Shown here one piece after another: positions 33,381-45,099 of a DNA stretch of 64,000 bases. How positions within the stretch are numbered: position 1 is the stretch's first letter; each line of letters begins with the position of its first letter. Source of the stretch: Hyperoodon ampullatus. Taxonomy: Eukaryota; Chordata; Mammalia; Artiodactyla; Ziphiidae. The stretch covers positions 43,520,368 through 43,584,367 of the forward strand of contig OX457064.1 of the NCBI GenBank assembly GCA_949752795.1. Reading direction: 5' to 3'. A program made the translations under genes and the position numbers. The notes beneath the pieces were generated by a model. It searched no databases and was not told where the DNA came from. It worked only from the letters and a program-made list of their open reading frames with translations.

Positions 33381-35527
33381 TTTGCTTAACTTACTGTGTT
33401 TGGCGTCTCCTTTTCGCAGGCTGCAGGTTCATAGTTCCTGTTGTTTTTGGTGTCTGCACCTAGTGGGCAAGGTTAGTTCAGTGAGTTGTGTAGGCTTCCT
33501 GGTGGAGAGGACTGGTGCCTATGTTCTGGTGAATGAGGCTGGATCTTGTCTTTCTGGTGGGCAGGACCATGTCCAGTAGTGTGTTTTGGGGTGTCTGTGA
33601 CCTTATTATGGTTTTTGGCAGCCTCTCTGCTAATGGGTGGGGTTGTGTTCCTTTGTTGTTAGTTGTTTGGCATAGGGTGTCCAGCACTGTAGCTTGCTGG
33701 TTGTTGAGTGGAGCTACGTGTTAGCATTGAGATGGAGATCTCTGGAAAAGCTTTCGCCATTTGATATTAAGTGGATCCTGAAGGTCTCTGGTGGACGAGT
33801 GTCCTTAACTTGGCTCTCCCACCTCAGAGGCTCAGGCCTGACACCTGGCCAGAGCATGAAGACCCTGTCAGCCCCATGGTTCAGAAGAAAAGGGAGAAAA
33901 AAAGAAAGAAAGAAAGAAAAAATAAAGTTATTGAAATGAAAAATAAAAAGTTATTAAAAATTAAAAATAAATTTGAAAATAATAAAAAAGAAAGAAGAGA
34001 GCAACCAAACCAAAAAACAAATCCACTAATGATAACAAGCGCTAAAAACTATATTAAAAAAAAAAAAGTTAAGACAGAACCCTGAGACAAATGGCAAAAG
34101 CAAAGCTATACAGACAAAATCACAAGAAGAAGCATACACATTCACACTCACAAAAAGAGAAAAAGGAAAAAACATATATATCTGTATATGAAAAAAAAAA
34201 GGAAGAGAGCAACCAAATCAATAAACAAATCTACCAATGATAATAAACTCTAAATACTAAGCTAAGATAAACATAAAACCAGAAGCAAATTAGATGCAGA
34301 AAGCAAACCCCAAGTCTACAGTTGCTCACAAAGTCCACCACCTCAGTTTTATGATGATTCTTTGTCTATTCAGGTATTCCAGAGATACAGGGTACAACAA
34401 GTTGATTGTGGAGATATAGTCCGCTGCTCCTGAGGCTGCTGGGGGAACTTTCCCTTTCTCTTCTTTGTTCGCACATCTCCTGGCGTTCAGCTTTGGATTT
34501 GATCCTGCTTCTGCGCGTAGGTCACCTGAGGGCATCTCTTCTTTGCTCAGTGAGGATGGGGTTAAAGGGCAGCTGATTAGGGGGCTCTGGCTCACTCAGG
34601 CCATGGAGATGGAGGGGTACAGAATATGGGGCAATCCTGCGGTGGCAGAGGCCAGCGTGATGTTGCAGCAGCCTGAGGCGTGCCGTGTGTTCTCCCAGGG
34701 AAGTTGTCCTTGGATAACAGGACCCTGGCTGTGGCGGGCTGCACAGACTTCCAGGACGGGAAGTGTGGATAGTGACCTGTGCTTGTACACAGGCTTCTTG
34801 GTGGCTGTGGCATCAGCCTTAGCGTTTCATGCCCATCTCTGGTGTCCGCTCTGATAGCTGCAGCTCGCGCCCATCTCTGGAGCTTGTTTAGGTGGTGCTC
34901 TGAATCCCCTGTCCTCGCACACCCCGAAACACTGGTGTATTGCTTCTTCGACATCTCCAGACTTTTTCCCGGACTCCCTCCTGGCTAGCTGTGGCACACT
35001 AGCCCCCTTCAGGCTGTGTTCACTCAGCCTACCCCAGTCCTGTCACTGGGATCTGACCTCCGAAGCCCAAGCCTCAGCTCCCTGCTCCCGCCCGCCCTGG
35101 CGGGTGAGCAGATATGCCTCTTGGGCTGGTGAGTGCTGTTCAGCACCGACCCTCTGTGTGGGAATCTCTCCGCTTTGCTCTCCGCACCCTTGTTGCTGTG
35201 CTCTCCTCCATGGCTCCAAAGCTTCCCCCCCACCGCCCACCCCATCTCCACCAGTGAAGGGGCTTCATAGTGTGTGGAAACTTGTCCTCCTTCACAGCTC
35301 CCTCCCCGAGGTGCAGGTCCCATCCCTATTCTTTTGTCTCTGTTTTTTCTTTTTTCGTTTGCCCTACCCAGGTACGTGGGGAGTTTCTTGCCTTTTGCGA
35401 GGTCTGAGGTCTTGTGCCAGCATTCAGTAGGTGCTCTGTAGGAGTTGTTCCACATGTAGATATATTTCTGATGTATTTGTGGCGAGGAAGGTGATCTCCA
35501 CGTCTTACTCCTCTGCCATCTTGAAGG
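33381..35527 (-). promoter_or_regulatory. L1 5'UTR with internal promoter region
   Basis: About 2.1 kb upstream of ORF1. The distal part (34430-35527) is GC-rich for this window and contains most of its non-SINE CpGs. The proximal part (33890-34320) is A-rich, with an AAAG microsatellite (about 33896-33925) and a roughly 57-base direct duplication (33994-34050 and 34202-34258). A sense-strand frame of 143 codons (35455 to 35024) and antisense frames (34465-34854, 35104-35430) are open here. L1 5'UTRs carry sense and antisense Pol II promoters; activity of this copy is unknown. Confidence 0.8.
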
Positions 35528-37449
35528 TCTCTCTTATCTTTTGAAGTTACAATTTCCAAACAGAAAGAAAAGTTGCAAGATTTATCATGATTTTCTACAT
35601 TAATCACCCATATATACATTTTCAATAGATATTAATAACTTTTCTTAAATTCTTCTCTTATCCTATGTTTATTATGATTATATTGTTGGAAAGTGTTTTG
35701 AATCTTAATGATAAAAACTGGATTAATGAAAAAGTTTTTCATTTTTCAAATAATTTCTTTTATGTATATGTTAGCCTGCAACTATTTGGAGATTGAAAAT
35801 AAATAAAAAGCACTGTATTAGGTTCTAAAATATAATAATGCATTGGAAAGAATGGTATGGAAGGAGAAGTCTAAACCTAACAACATTTTTGAGGATGCTG
35901 TAGACCCTGGACGTCAGAAACAATATAGGCTACAAAAACGTTACATACCCCTGGCCACCTGTCAAAATAGTGGCATGACATGTACAGTGTACTGGATTTT
36001 TTCCCCTTTCCCTTTTCTCTGCTGTTTAGTAGCTTCTTCTGGCAGCTACTACCCCACCCCTAACACACCTATGCAGATTCTATGATTTCTGGGCATGGCT
36101 TTATGGATGTTGTGACCTGTACAGTTAGAGGACTCCACCCCTATTTTAATACCCTTCTGTAGCTCTTTTAAAACGTCTTAGTTTTTGAACAGGGGAACCC
36201 ACATTTTCATATTGCAGTGGGGCACAAAATTGTGTAGCAGTCCTGGATAGTAGCTTTGCCAGTATTGTATGACCCAATTCCTTAGCCACAATGATTAGTT
36301 CAAGACTGGGTGCCAAACTGAAGCTTGGTCAGTTGTAAGGGTTTCTTGGGAATTTGAAATTTGGGATCAAGAGGCTTAGGGATAAGACTTAGACCAGCTG
36401 TCTAACAGTGACAGTAGCAGCACTGAAGATCTACAAACTTCTGCAGAGCTAATCTTGTTCTTTTTATTTTCTCTGAAGCATGATTTTGTTCAGCTACATC
36501 TTGGATCTTATGAAAGATACTATTATCCTTTTACTATATTGTCTTTTTTTCTAAGTGGCTGGCATAGATTTTCTTTCTTGCAGCTAAAAAGCACAATTAA
36601 CATACATATAGGACAGGAGAAGGATGAGAAACAGGGTTGGAAATTATCTTATAATAATGAAATAGTCTCAGTCTTGAAATCCCCTCCTCTCTCCTCTCTC
36701 ACTTCCCCCTTGACTGGGAGATTTGAAAACAAATGGACTCCGTGAAGTCAAAAACTGAGCAGGCTCCAGGGCCACAGCCTGAGTTTGAGAGGAACCATCT
36801 GAGTCGTAGAGGTTTTTCCCATGAGAATGGGTAAGCACCTCAGGTATGTCCTAGTACAGGACATTCATAAAAACTTCTAGAGAACTGAGTTCAGATATCT
36901 TACAAAGATTTGCCCTGCACTTGTCATTTTCCTCTGTCCTCAGTCTCTCACTACTCATTCTCTCAAACCACAGAAAAATAAAGTTCTCCAATCTGCAACC
37001 ACATATTAGTGGGGAAGCATTCTTGCTTTAGATGTAGTAAAAAGGAAAGCAGTCGACCGTCCACACTCTATTAGTGAAGATGAAAGGTGTTGAAAGATCT
37101 GCACAGTCAGGGCTAAGGTCAGAAGGAATAACATGGCAGTCATGCCAAACACAAGATAGCAAAACTCAGACACCATAAAGCAATAAACTAACTCTGTAAA
37201 CAGCTATGAATAACCAGAAACCCAAACCTAGAAATATAACCCCATATGAACATGAATTAAATGGACCAAGACCTCAAACATGAGTTGTTAAAACAATAGA
37301 ATAGATGGACACAAAATATTGAACACTTACAGAGATGTGACAACTAAAACAACAATTAGGATCATCGGGGAAACATATTTATGATGGAAGATCACAATAG
37401 TTGTATTTTCTGTGCTGTACATAAATCTTTCTCTGTCTCTTTATTTCTT
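35528..37449. other. unclassified, mostly unique sequence
   Basis: No gene found. The segment at about 36110-36245 resembles a repeated mammalian motif (ACAGGGGAACCCACATTTTC, GGGGCACAAAATTGTGTAGC) that I cannot assign to a family. Confidence 0.5.
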
Positions 37450-37454
37450 TGTCT

Positions 37455-37735
37455 ATATAGAGATGTTTATGGCAGCATTATTCATCTTTTTCATCATGGG
37501 AGAATGGCCAAATAATTTGTAGTAAATTCTTGGTATTCATTTGTACAAAAAGTGAATGATTTTTCAGCCCGGTGGGTTGTGCCTGACATCTTTTTAAGTA
37601 AAAAAATATATTTGTGATAAATGGGTGTAATATGATCTTATTTTTATGATAAAAATTGCCTTTATATGTTAATATATATGTTAGCATGATCATGTAGACT
37701 TACCTTAAAAATAGAAAAAAAGTGAGGCAATAGAA
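37455..37735 (+). mobile_element. old L1 3' end fragment
   Basis: TATAGAGATGTTTATGGCAGCATTATTCAT followed by GAGAATGGCCAAATAATTTG and AATATGATCTTATTTTTATGAT corresponds to the ORF2 C-terminus and start of the 3'UTR of an old L1. Short and diverged. Confidence 0.6.
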
Positions 37736-37998
37736 CTTGCCACAAATTACACAGGCTTTGTAAAGCAGGAAAATGATTTGATTTTATTTGAGTTATTTTA
37801 ACCCTAATCTCATTTTTTTCTGTAAAATCCCTTTGTTATATAAAATCTACTGAACAACAAAGTCATGAAGGAAAATACAATCCAAGTGCTTCTTGGTGAT
37901 GAAAATGTTGCAAATGACTGATATTTAAGGTTTTCTTTTTCATTGTTATGAAAGGAATTTGAAGAATATGTTAGTCTGTAGTTAAATATATATGTCTG

Positions 37999-38196
37999 GG
38001 TTTTGTTTTTTTTTTTTGCGGTACGTGGGCCTCTCACTGTTGTGGCCTCTCCCGTTGCAGAGCACAGGCTCCAGACACGCAGGCTCAGTGGGCCCAGCTG
38101 CTCTGCGGCATGTGGGATCTTCCCGGACCGGGGTATGAACCCGCGTCCCCTGCATCGGCAGGCGGACTCTCAACCACTGAGCCACCAGGGAAGCCC
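37999..38196 (-). mobile_element. CHR-type tRNA-derived SINE
   Basis: T-run at 38007-38018, body starting GCGGTACGTGGGCC, tRNA-like head ending CCACCAGGGAAGCCC at 38196. Flanked by an exact 10-base duplication TATATGTCTG (37989-37998 and 38197-38206). Confidence 0.96.
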
Positions 38197-38206
38197 TATA
38201 TGTCTG

Positions 38207-39045
38207 TTTTATGTTTTCTGAAAATTACCTAATGAATTAGCTTAAAATGGTGTGGTCCTAGATGTCATAGGGCCTGAGGGTAAATCAATTTCAAGACCAT
38301 CTTTAAGAAAAAGTATATGCAAGATCATGAATATTATAATCAGGATCTTAAAAGGGTGATGGAAATGAGGGACCCTAAAACTTATGTTCATTGGCTACAT
38401 GGTATATTACCTTTTGCTAAGATCCATTTTCCTTTTTCACTGAAGAGTTATGTTGACCATTTCTCTCTCAGGCACTTTTATTGTCCCATGCAAACCACAA
38501 TTTTCTTTTGAAACAGTGTTAGTGATATGGTGGTTTATATGTTTTTGAGAGTTTGAGAATATCAAAATAGTAACAATTTAATCTCATTAATATTACAATG
38601 TATTTGTACTAAACTGTGACTGAATCTTGAATGAATTGCAATCCATAGTCCAATTATTATGCTGTTATCATTACAATATAGTAGACTGCTTCCACGAAAT
38701 TCTTTTTGTTAGGAATTTCCTTGGATAAAGTAAAATTTTAAGAAATTTAAATTCCCTCTTGATATTTTCTTTTTTCTTAAAACCGTTCACTAAGTAGATG
38801 TTATTCCAGCACAAAACAACTCAGTTGAAAATTTTGAGATGATGTCACAATACAAGGAGAAAACTAAATGTATGTCTGTGATAGTTATTTTTCAGTGTCT
38901 GAAAGATAAAGACTAAACATTTGTGTTACAACTCCATATGGCCATATGGAGTGAGTGGTATGGCATTGTTGATGTAGAAATAGCACTGCACTTGTAGACC
39001 TTTAGTTTTAAGTGGGTATCATAAAAGACCCTGGGTTATACATAG
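38207..39045. other. unclassified sequence
   Basis: AT-rich unique DNA. A palindrome CTCCATATGGCCATATGGAG lies at 38931-38950. No gene seen. Confidence 0.5.
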
Positions 39046-39059
39046 TTGATTGGTGGTTT

Positions 39060-39387
39060 TTTTTTTTTTTTTTTTTAATTTTCTTTTTGGCTGCATTGGG
39101 TCTTTGTTGCTGTGTGTGGGCTTTCTCTAGTTGCGGGGAGCAGGGGCTACTCTTCATTGCAGTATGCGGGCTTTTCCTTATGGTGGCTTCTCTTGTTGCG
39201 GAGCATGGGCTCTAGGCATGTGGGCTTCAGTAGTTGTGGCATGTGGACTCTAGAGCGCAGGCTCAGTAGTTGTGGCTCACGGGCTTAGTTGCTCTGCGGC
39301 ATGTGGGATCTTCCCAGACCAGGGCTCAAACCCTGGCCCCCTGCATTGGAAGGTGGATTCTTAACCACTGCACCACCAGGGAAGCCC
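39060..39387 (-). mobile_element. long-form CHR-type SINE
   Basis: At about 330 bp it is longer than the common subtype because it retains an extra segment next to the A-rich tail (TTTTGGCTGCATTGGGTCTT... GTTGCGGGGAGCAGGGGCTAC). The head ends CACCACCAGGGAAGCCC at 39387. The flanks TTGATTGGTGGTTTT (39046) and TTGATTGGGGTTTT (39388) form an imperfect target-site duplication. More diverged than the short copies. Confidence 0.94.
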
Positions 39388-39401
39388 TTGATTGGGGTTT
39401 T

Positions 39402-40852
39402 AAAAAGAGAAAACTTAATTTTGCCACAGGACAGAATAATTTTATTAGGATGCTGCATGTCCTATAAATGTGTCTGTTTTAGGGGTAGTTGTTTCCTGTG
39501 ATGGTGTATACCTGGTGCTTTTTATCCTAAGAGCCAATTGTAAATCAAAAAAGAAAGCAAACCTTTAAAAAATAGCTCTCATATCAGTGTGACAAACTGA
39601 ATATTATTTATGCTCAGTATTTTTATATAAGACATTTTAGGTAGCTTTCAAACAGAAAACTGGAAACACATCTTACTATGTGTTAGTATTATGAAAATGA
39701 TCAGTTCCTAAAATGTCCCAGAAAACTTGTTTTCATTTGCTTCTTGTGTTCTTTTAAGTGTATAAATAGCCTATTACTCACAAAGTTGGGAGACAAAGAA
39801 AAATTTGAAATTGAGAATACCTATCTAACCAAGACAAACCGCATATTAAGTTTGACATTTTTTCCCCCATAGCATGTGTTAAGTAGTTGAGTTACAAACA
39901 CCCGACCTAGAATTACTGTTTTTCTATCAATTAGCTTTTGAATTCTACAAGATAATTAGATTAAACAAAAAATTTGGTCTTGTTCTAACTAAAAGCAAAC
40001 ATAAAAGGTAGGTTAATAATTTTACATTAACAGTACTGATAAGTAGTATTTATTACTTTACATGTAAGAGGAAAAAATATAATCTAAGAAAAAAATGCAG
40101 TTAATAGAGTAAAATAAACTGAAACCATTCCAGTGGGGTGAATAGGCAGAAAATGAGTGATCCAGTCATTCCCATTTCTTCAATAAAATAAATGTATATT
40201 TCTGTCATGCTACTATTAAAAGATGTATGCTTTATTTGCTGTATAATTAGAAACAAGGGAAATAACATAATCTGTTCATCAGCCATTTTTTCCCCCAAAT
40301 CAGCTATAATCCAGTTTATCTGAGGAACAACTTTGAACAAGACGAAAACGTGTAATTCAGCATCATGAATGCTTGACAAGAATTTTGTCTCTGTCATGGC
40401 AGTTCACATTTGTCTGATTTGGAAGATTATGTTTTTGGAAGTGAACAATGAAGTTATTTAACTTGTCTCGTAATTTCAAAAAACTAGAAATTTTGAAGTA
40501 GATGATTTTGGTGTATCAAACATGCCACATCAAAATTTAAATTTGTACCAGATTGACCTATTATGCTAGGGGAGGGGAATTTCCAGTGCTCATTAAATAC
40601 TCAGTACTCTGAAGGCCTCTCCATTTAATGGCAAAGTTTGGCTCACATACTAGATGTGAGAGCTTCCAACCTCAAACTTAATCAGCTTTCCTATTTCTGT
40701 AAGGCTATGGAGGGCAGGGTTACAGCCCTGCAGTGGTACCCTGGTCAGTATTTAACAACCAAGAGCCCTGATGGGTAGTGTTTGTCAACTTCCATAGTGT
40801 AAACACTCCCAGTGTGTCCAGTTTCTCCTTACCAATATGATTTCACTGAAAG
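39402..40852. other. unclassified sequence
   Basis: AT-rich DNA, no recognisable repeat or gene. A 98-codon minus-strand frame (40101-40397) has no supporting context. Confidence 0.5.
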
Positions 40853-41350
40853 TATCTTAGCCAGCTTGGGCTGCTTTAAGAAAATACTATTGACTGGGTG
40901 ACTTAAACAACTGATTTTTATTTGTATGATTTCAGAGACTTGGAGGTCCAAGATCAAGGTGTTGGCAGATTCTCTGCCTGGTGAGGGCTTGCTTCCTGGT
41001 TTGTGGACAGCTAGCTACCTTCTTGCTCTGTCCTCAGAGAGAGAACACTTTGATCTCTCTTCTTTTTTTTGGCCATGCCAGGTGGCATATAGGATCTTAG
41101 TTCTGAGACCAGGGATTGAACCCACGTCCCCTGCAGTGGAAGCACAGAGTCTTAACCACTGGACCGCCAGGGAAGTCTCTCTTCTTCTTATAAGGGCAGT
41201 AACTCCATCATGAGGGTCCTGCCCTCATGAACTGATCAAGACCTATTTATATCACAAAGGCCCCACCACCTAATACCATCACATTGCGGGTTGAGGCTTC
41301 AACATATGAATCTGAGGGGAAAGTGGGATACAGACATTCAGTCGAAACAG
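40853..41350 (-). mobile_element. MaLR (MST/MLT1-like) solo LTR, split by a SINE
   Basis: TATCTTAGCCAGCTTGGGCTGC, GAGACTTGGAGGTCCAAGATCAAGGTG, CTTATAAGGGCAGTAACTCC, CCCCACCACCTAATACCATC and CTTCAACATATGAAT follow the complete order of a reverse-oriented MaLR LTR. A younger SINE interrupts it at 41065-41175. Confidence 0.9.
41065..41175 (-). mobile_element. short tRNA-derived SINE inside an LTR
   Basis: Only about 111 bp: T-run, GGCCATGCCAGGTGGCATATAGGATC, then the tRNA-like head ending ACCGCCAGGGAAG. An exact 11-base duplication TCTCTCTTCTT lies at 41054-41064 and 41176-41186. The body is a shorter CHR-family subtype resembling 47802-47976 and 58810-58936. Confidence 0.93.
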
Positions 41351-41559
41351 TGAAGAAGGGAAAAGACTTGCACATCTAGTGCACCACTGCTTCCCTCCCC
41401 TACAATCCTGTTCTAATTTCCCTGATGTTCAGGTGTGTGGTCACTGTCACAGTGCACCATGTGTTCTTACATTGACAGCAAGTAAATTAGTGATTCTATA
41501 CACTTTAGGCAAATGGATACTGTTTTTGTGGATTTATTTTAAATCTTGACATTTCAGTG

Positions 41560-42200
41560 ATTCAAACTGAGCCACCTTGTTGATGGGCTTGTAGTTGTAT
41601 TTCATTGTGGTTTTAACTTTCACGTTCCTACTTACCGATAAGTAGAAAACCTAGGCATATAGGCTGTTGGTATTAATACGTCCTATTTAGTGAAGGGCCT
41701 TTCAAATATTTAGTCTGTTCTACCTTTTGGGTCCTTCCCTCATTGAACACTTTATTGGTTCTTCATGTTGTACATATCCAAATATCTTTCTTACTCTTCT
41801 TAACTTTTTAGTTGTTAACAATGTCTTTTGATGAAAGGACTTTTTAATGTCATTCCAGTCCAAATGATCAATTTGTTTCTTTATGGTCAGTAAAGAAACT
41901 GACCCCCCCACCCCTTTTAAGTTTTCCCAGTTCTGAAACCATGAAGATTAATGGCTTTGCTTTCCACATTGAGATTTACAATCCAAATGGAAAAGATTTT
42001 TCTGTGAATGATGTAGAGTTTCATGTTTTCTCCATGTGTATATACAATTGGCTCACCACCAGTTATTGAAGACTGCCCTTTACCTGCTGCTCTGAGGTTC
42101 CATCTTTGTCATAAATCTAGTATCTATATGTATGGATTTGTTTCTCATACCTATTTTTGCTTTGGTCCATTTGTCTATCTTTGCATCAGTGTTGTTTTTT
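41560..42200 (-). mobile_element. old L1 ORF2 3' part
   Basis: CCTTTCAAATATTTAGTCTG, TTTTAATGTCATTCCAGTCC and TTATTGAAGACTGCCCTTTACC resemble reverse-oriented ORF2 of an L1M subfamily. CCATTTGTCTATCTTTGCATCAG near 42163 is a typical L1 phrase. No intact frame. Confidence 0.75.
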
Positions 42201-42719
42201 GATCGTCTCATCTTGGGCATGCAGTCTTTCAACCCTTCTTGGCCACTTAAGAATAGGCTTTGGGCTTATCCAGGAGGTAAGGAGCCCTCATTGTTTGTAC
42301 TGGGCTTATTGTTTTGTGTGGGAATATCTTTTCCTGTTTCTGACTCTATGAGTACTCCTTTGATCTGCTTAAGCATGTGTGTCATATGGCATCTGGTCAA
42401 CCCCATTACTGTGTCTGTTCCTTGCAAGGAGGGGACAGGGACCTTGATTCTGCAGCACCAAGAGGGGTGTGTGTAGGCCAATGTCCTTGCATTGGCTTCT
42501 AGGAGGGACCTGCTGGCCTTGGAGGGGACCAACATCCTCTACTGAGGATAATCTTTCTCAGTCTCACCTCTGGTGAGTAAGGCATTCCATCCAGTGCTTG
42601 TTCTATCCACTGTGTGTTGCTTGTCGACTCCAATCCCAAGATGGCAGTAGGAAGAAGTATTCAGACTTCTGGTGACAGGCAACAGATGCCATTTGTTTGA
42701 CAGTTTCCTTGGGTATCCT
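42201..42719. other. GC-richer segment of unknown origin between L1 pieces
   Basis: The composition changes from flanking L1-like AT-rich DNA, and the phrases here (GCAAGGAGGGGACAGGGACC, CTTCTAGGAGGGACCTGCTGG) do not match L1. A 114-codon plus-strand frame (42132-42476) spans the left boundary and is not convincing as coding. An old insertion such as an LTR or DNA transposon is possible. Confidence 0.45.
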
Positions 42720-43196
42720 TGGTCCTTTATTTTTGTGTATGTTTTTAGAAATGTATTGAAATAAAATTGTCATACCTTTTGAAATCATTTTGATGTTAAT
42801 ACAGTCTGTAACGGTAACTGGTTTTCATGTCTGACACTATTTATACTGTATTTCCTTTTATTTTCCTTGATAAGTCTAGCCTGTGTTAATCAATTTTATT
42901 AGGTTTTTCAAAGAAGTAACTTTTGGCTTTGTTAGTCTTCTCATACTTTTTTTGTTTGTTTGTTTTCCCCTGGTCTCAACATTATTTTCTTCTGTCAATT
43001 TTTAGGTTCAGTTTATATTTTGCATTCAAGTTTTGCATGCAGTATTGAGGCTCACTGATTTTCAGATAGTTTTTCTTTTATATTCATCTGAAAGGTATAT
43101 ATTTCCTTTTAAGCATTTAAAAAATATATATATTTTTTTCATTTATATTTTGAAAATGTATATTTAAATTTTTTCTTTTACAGTTTCTGTTTTTTT
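42720..43196 (-). mobile_element. old L1 fragment, left of a SINE insertion
   Basis: TGATAAGTCTAGCCTGTGTTAATC and TCAAAGAAGTAACTTTTGGC near 42870-42925 are typical of reverse-oriented L1 ORF2 just after the endonuclease domain. It continues across the SINE at 43501. Confidence 0.72.
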
Positions 43197-43500
43197 AAAA
43201 TATATATATATATGTATTTTTAATTAATTAATGTATTTTTGGCTGTGTTGGGTCTTCGTTTCTGTGCGAGGGCTTTCTCCAGTTGCAGTGAGCGGGGGCC
43301 ACTCTTCATCGCGGTGCGCGGGCCTCTCACTATCGTGGCCTCTCGTTGTGGAGCACAGGCTCCAGACACACAGGCTCAGTAGTTGTGGCTCACGGGCCCA
43401 GTTGCTCCGCGGCATGTGGGATCCTCCCAGACCAGGGCTCGAACCCATGTCCCCTGCATCGGCAGGCAGACTCTCAACCACTGTGCCACCAGGGAAGCCC
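43194..43500 (-). mobile_element. long-form CHR-type SINE
   Basis: Starts after an AT-rich tail at about 43194-43235, has the long-form extra segment (TTTTTGGCTGTGTTGGGTCTT... AGTGAGCGGGGGCC) and ends CCACCAGGGAAGCCC at 43500. An exact 13-base duplication CAGTTTCTGTTTT lies at 43181-43193 and 43501-43513. Inserted into an old L1. Confidence 0.95.
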
Positions 43501-45065
43501 CAGTTTCTGTTTTGAGCAGTGGTTTATTTACAAGTATATTTCTTAATTTCCAAATATATGCTAAAACAAAATATTCCTTTTTTTATCGATGTCTGCTTTT
43601 ACTCCTGTGTGATCAGGGATCAGATTCTATATGACTTCAATATATTGAAATTCATTGAGTCTTGTTAACATGTGGTGAATATCTATAAACGTTCTATATG
43701 CCTTGAAAATAAGGTACATTTATTTTTCAGTTGCTGTACATTTGTTACATATATGTATATATGTGTATGTGTTTATATATACATTTTCAACTAGACCAAG
43801 ATTGGTACAAGTATAATTTAAACTTCTGTGTAGTTATTACTTTCTGTCTTCTAGTTTTATCAGTGCCTGAGAGAGGTGTGTTAAAAATTTTCTGTAATTG
43901 TGGATTTGTTCATTTCTCCTTGTATTTCTCTCAATATTTGTTTTGTAAATATTGTGGATATAACATTTGGGGAACACAAGTTGAGAATTACTAGGCGTTT
44001 CTTGTGCACTGACCCTTTTACTGCTATGAAAGAGGCTTCTTCATCTCTACAATTTTCTTGTAATGACCAAGAATTGTTCTTGTTTTGCTTTTTAATACAG
44101 CCTAACAATCTTTTTCTATTGATTGGAGCATTTAGTGCTCTTACATTTAATGTAAGTAATGATTTGTTTTGGTTTTAATCAGCCATCTTTCTACTTATCT
44201 AAGTGCTTTATATACATCCTACTTATTCTATATTATTTTTGCTTTTCTTACTGGTGTTTCCTCCATCTATCCACTTAGCAGTTATGTACTTTTTACTATT
44301 TATTTAGTGGATTCCCTTCATATGAAAATAAGCATTCTTGACGTATCAAATCAAATATTGTCACTATTAGAATTTTTGTGCAAAGCAAGTGTGTAAGAAC
44401 TCCATTTACCCCTTCCCAACATAATAAAAGCCACTGTGAATTTAATTCTATACAGATTTTACATTCAAACAAAACATTCCTGTTCTTGCTGTATACAGCC
44501 AACACTCAAGTATATTTACCCACCTGTTTATCATTATATGTTCTTCTGCATTTCCAAGTTTATGAGTTACTTTTTCAACATTTTAAGTACTTTACTGTCT
44601 TTTGGTTTCTATTCTGTTTGAGAACTTACTTGTTAGATTGGTTGCTTCTCATTTAAATGTAATGTGTAGTCTTCCTGGTTACTTTGAAGGTTTCTCTCTT
44701 TTGGCATTTAATAATTTAATATGTTCACCAGCATAGATTTATTTTATTTTGGGGGAGTGTACATAAATCCATGTCTTGATGGCTATAATACATTTTGAAA
44801 AGTTCTAAGCCATTATATCATAAAGTTTTTCTTTATACCCTCTCTTTCCTCTCATTCTGGGGCTCCAGTTGTACATAAGTTACACCTTATCACTATAATC
44901 CCCTGTGTTTCTAACCCTCTCTTTATTTTTTAAAATCTTTTTGTCTCTTTCATTCTAGATATTTTCATCTGACCTATCCTTCAGTTAATTCATCCTCTTA
45001 AGTTTTCTCTAATTATACTTAAACCCATCCATTTCTTTTGGGGATAATTTTTTGCTTGTCCTTTT
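43501..45065 (-). mobile_element. old L1, ORF2 5' part and ORF1
   Basis: Reverse-oriented L1 phrases continue: TTGATTGGAGCATTTAGTGCTCTTACATTTAATGTAA (about 44120-44155, endonuclease/inter-ORF side) and an ORF1-like block near 44850-45000 (CATTCTGGGGCTCCAGTTGTACATAAG, TTTCATCTGACCTATCCTTCAG). Diverged, with no intact frame. Confidence 0.75.
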
Positions 45066-45099
45066 TTTGAACAGCCAGCATTTATTTATTTGGCCTCAT

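Larger units (their letters stand above)
28251..35527 (-). mobile_element. full-length L1 retrotransposon, inactivated
   Basis: The element spans about 7.28 kb on the minus strand: 5'UTR (35527 to 33381), ORF1 (33380 to 32486), a short inter-ORF gap, ORF2 (32427 to 28621) and 3'UTR (28620 to 28251). The 5' end begins with the CTTCAAGATGGCAGAGGAG-type start expected of L1. All structural parts are present in the right order, but both ORFs carry stops and frameshifts, so it cannot move by itself. The 3' end has only a short T-run on the plus strand (28253-28260), suggesting an eroded poly(A) tail. I found no clear target-site duplication. It is the only full-length L1 in the window. Confidence 0.95.

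Noticed and set aside
33163..33579. 138-codon plus-strand frame rich in serine, leucine and cysteine
   Set aside because: It is the antisense of L1 ORF1 and the adjacent leader; hydrophobicity results from A-rich L1 sense sequence read backwards.
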